DNA of 64,000 nucleotides from Acholoe squamosa (taxonomy: Eukaryota > Annelida > Polychaeta > Phyllodocida > Polynoidae). Below, one piece after another: positions 63,807-64,000 of the stretch. The translations under genes and the position numbers were made by a program. The stretch is from contig OX439038.1 of assembly GCA_949317995.1 (NCBI GenBank), positions 60,470,813 through 60,534,812 of the forward strand, given 5' to 3'. Position 1 is the stretch's first letter. Each line of letters starts with the position of its first letter. The notes under the pieces were generated by a model, which worked only from the letters and a program-made list of their open reading frames with translations, ran no database searches and was not told where the DNA came from.

Positions 63807-64000
63807 ATGGATTGGTACCCTGTGCTGGTCATCATCTACTGTTTGACTATCCATGCCATTGGTGTTATGGGTAAGTGAAAGAGCTATCTCACATGTATAG
63901 TTTTGGGATGCAGTCCAACATATTACAGCTCAGTAATGTGCCTGTTGTCATAGTCTTCCGCTAATACGATAATATTTGTTATTGTACATGACTAGTGTCA
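63807..64000 (+). CDS. Receptor array copy 7: signal-peptide exon, gene continues past the window
   Basis: The exon 63807-63870 encodes MDWYPVLVIIYCLTIHAIGVM and ends in phase 1 at GGTAAGT, exactly like copy 5 (two residue changes). Only the start of intron 1 is in the window. Confidence 0.75.

Larger units (their letters stand above)
63105..64000. repeat. Segmental duplication, copy B (matches ~43170-43983)
   Basis: It runs from GGCAGTGGTCTCGGTTGAGG through the promoter block, signal exon and intron 1 start of copy 7. It closely matches the region before copy 5, apart from small indels and a locally diverged GC-rich stretch (63140-63230). Confidence 0.8.

Overview
This is animal (metazoan) nuclear DNA. 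The genes have short exons with GT/AG introns, the intergenic DNA is AT-rich and full of long (TA)n runs, and there are non-LTR, Ty3/Gypsy and Ngaro (tyrosine-recombinase) retrotransposons, tRNA-derived SINEs and foldback/MITE elements. That mix suggests a marine invertebrate, but nothing seen fixes the phylum. Nothing in the window is bacterial or viral in organisation.

Layout. 1-8.8 kb: a 750-bp tandem duplication carrying tRNA-like SINE heads, (TA)n microsatellites, one minus-strand first exon of a probably mitochondrial protein (about 3.5-3.7 kb), a 611-bp LTR-like insertion and a MITE. 8.8-12.0 kb: a CR1/L2-group non-LTR retrotransposon with an intact 952-aa endonuclease/reverse-transcriptase ORF. 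12.4-64 kb: a plus-strand tandem array of seven related receptor genes (copies 1-7 here), heavily invaded by transposons. Three copies (2, 3, 5) can be assembled with all splice phases consistent, giving 415, 346 and 365 aa. Copy 1 is a short form that stops inside its membrane segment. Copies 4 and 6 are broken. Copy 7 runs off the window.

Each receptor has five coding exons with conserved phases: signal peptide (phase 1 out), one exon for a ten-cysteine ectodomain, a Ser/Thr-rich stalk exon, an 85-88-nt transmembrane exon (phase 2 out), and one large cytoplasmic exon. The tails carry a conserved DDTEWMS(I/A)GEV box, tyrosines in Y-E-N-V/M context (fitting pYxN SH2 ligands such as Grb2 sites) and a C-terminal Pro-rich PxxPxR/K motif (SH3-ligand-like). 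I do not recognise the family. The ectodomains have diverged strongly while the tails are alike, as expected of a diversifying cell-surface recognition family; that reading is inference. A shared sequence block about 140-175 bp upstream of the start codon occurs in five copies.

Transposons in the array: a 12.8-kb Ty3/Gypsy element with apparently identical 375-bp LTRs, intact gag and pol, and a third 982-aa ORF with zinc-finger-like motifs (14,789-27,626); a 9.4-kb element with long terminal inverted repeats that splits the cytoplasmic exon of copy 6 (53,629-62,996); and, nested in it, a 5-kb Ngaro-type element with split direct repeats (56,712-61,676).
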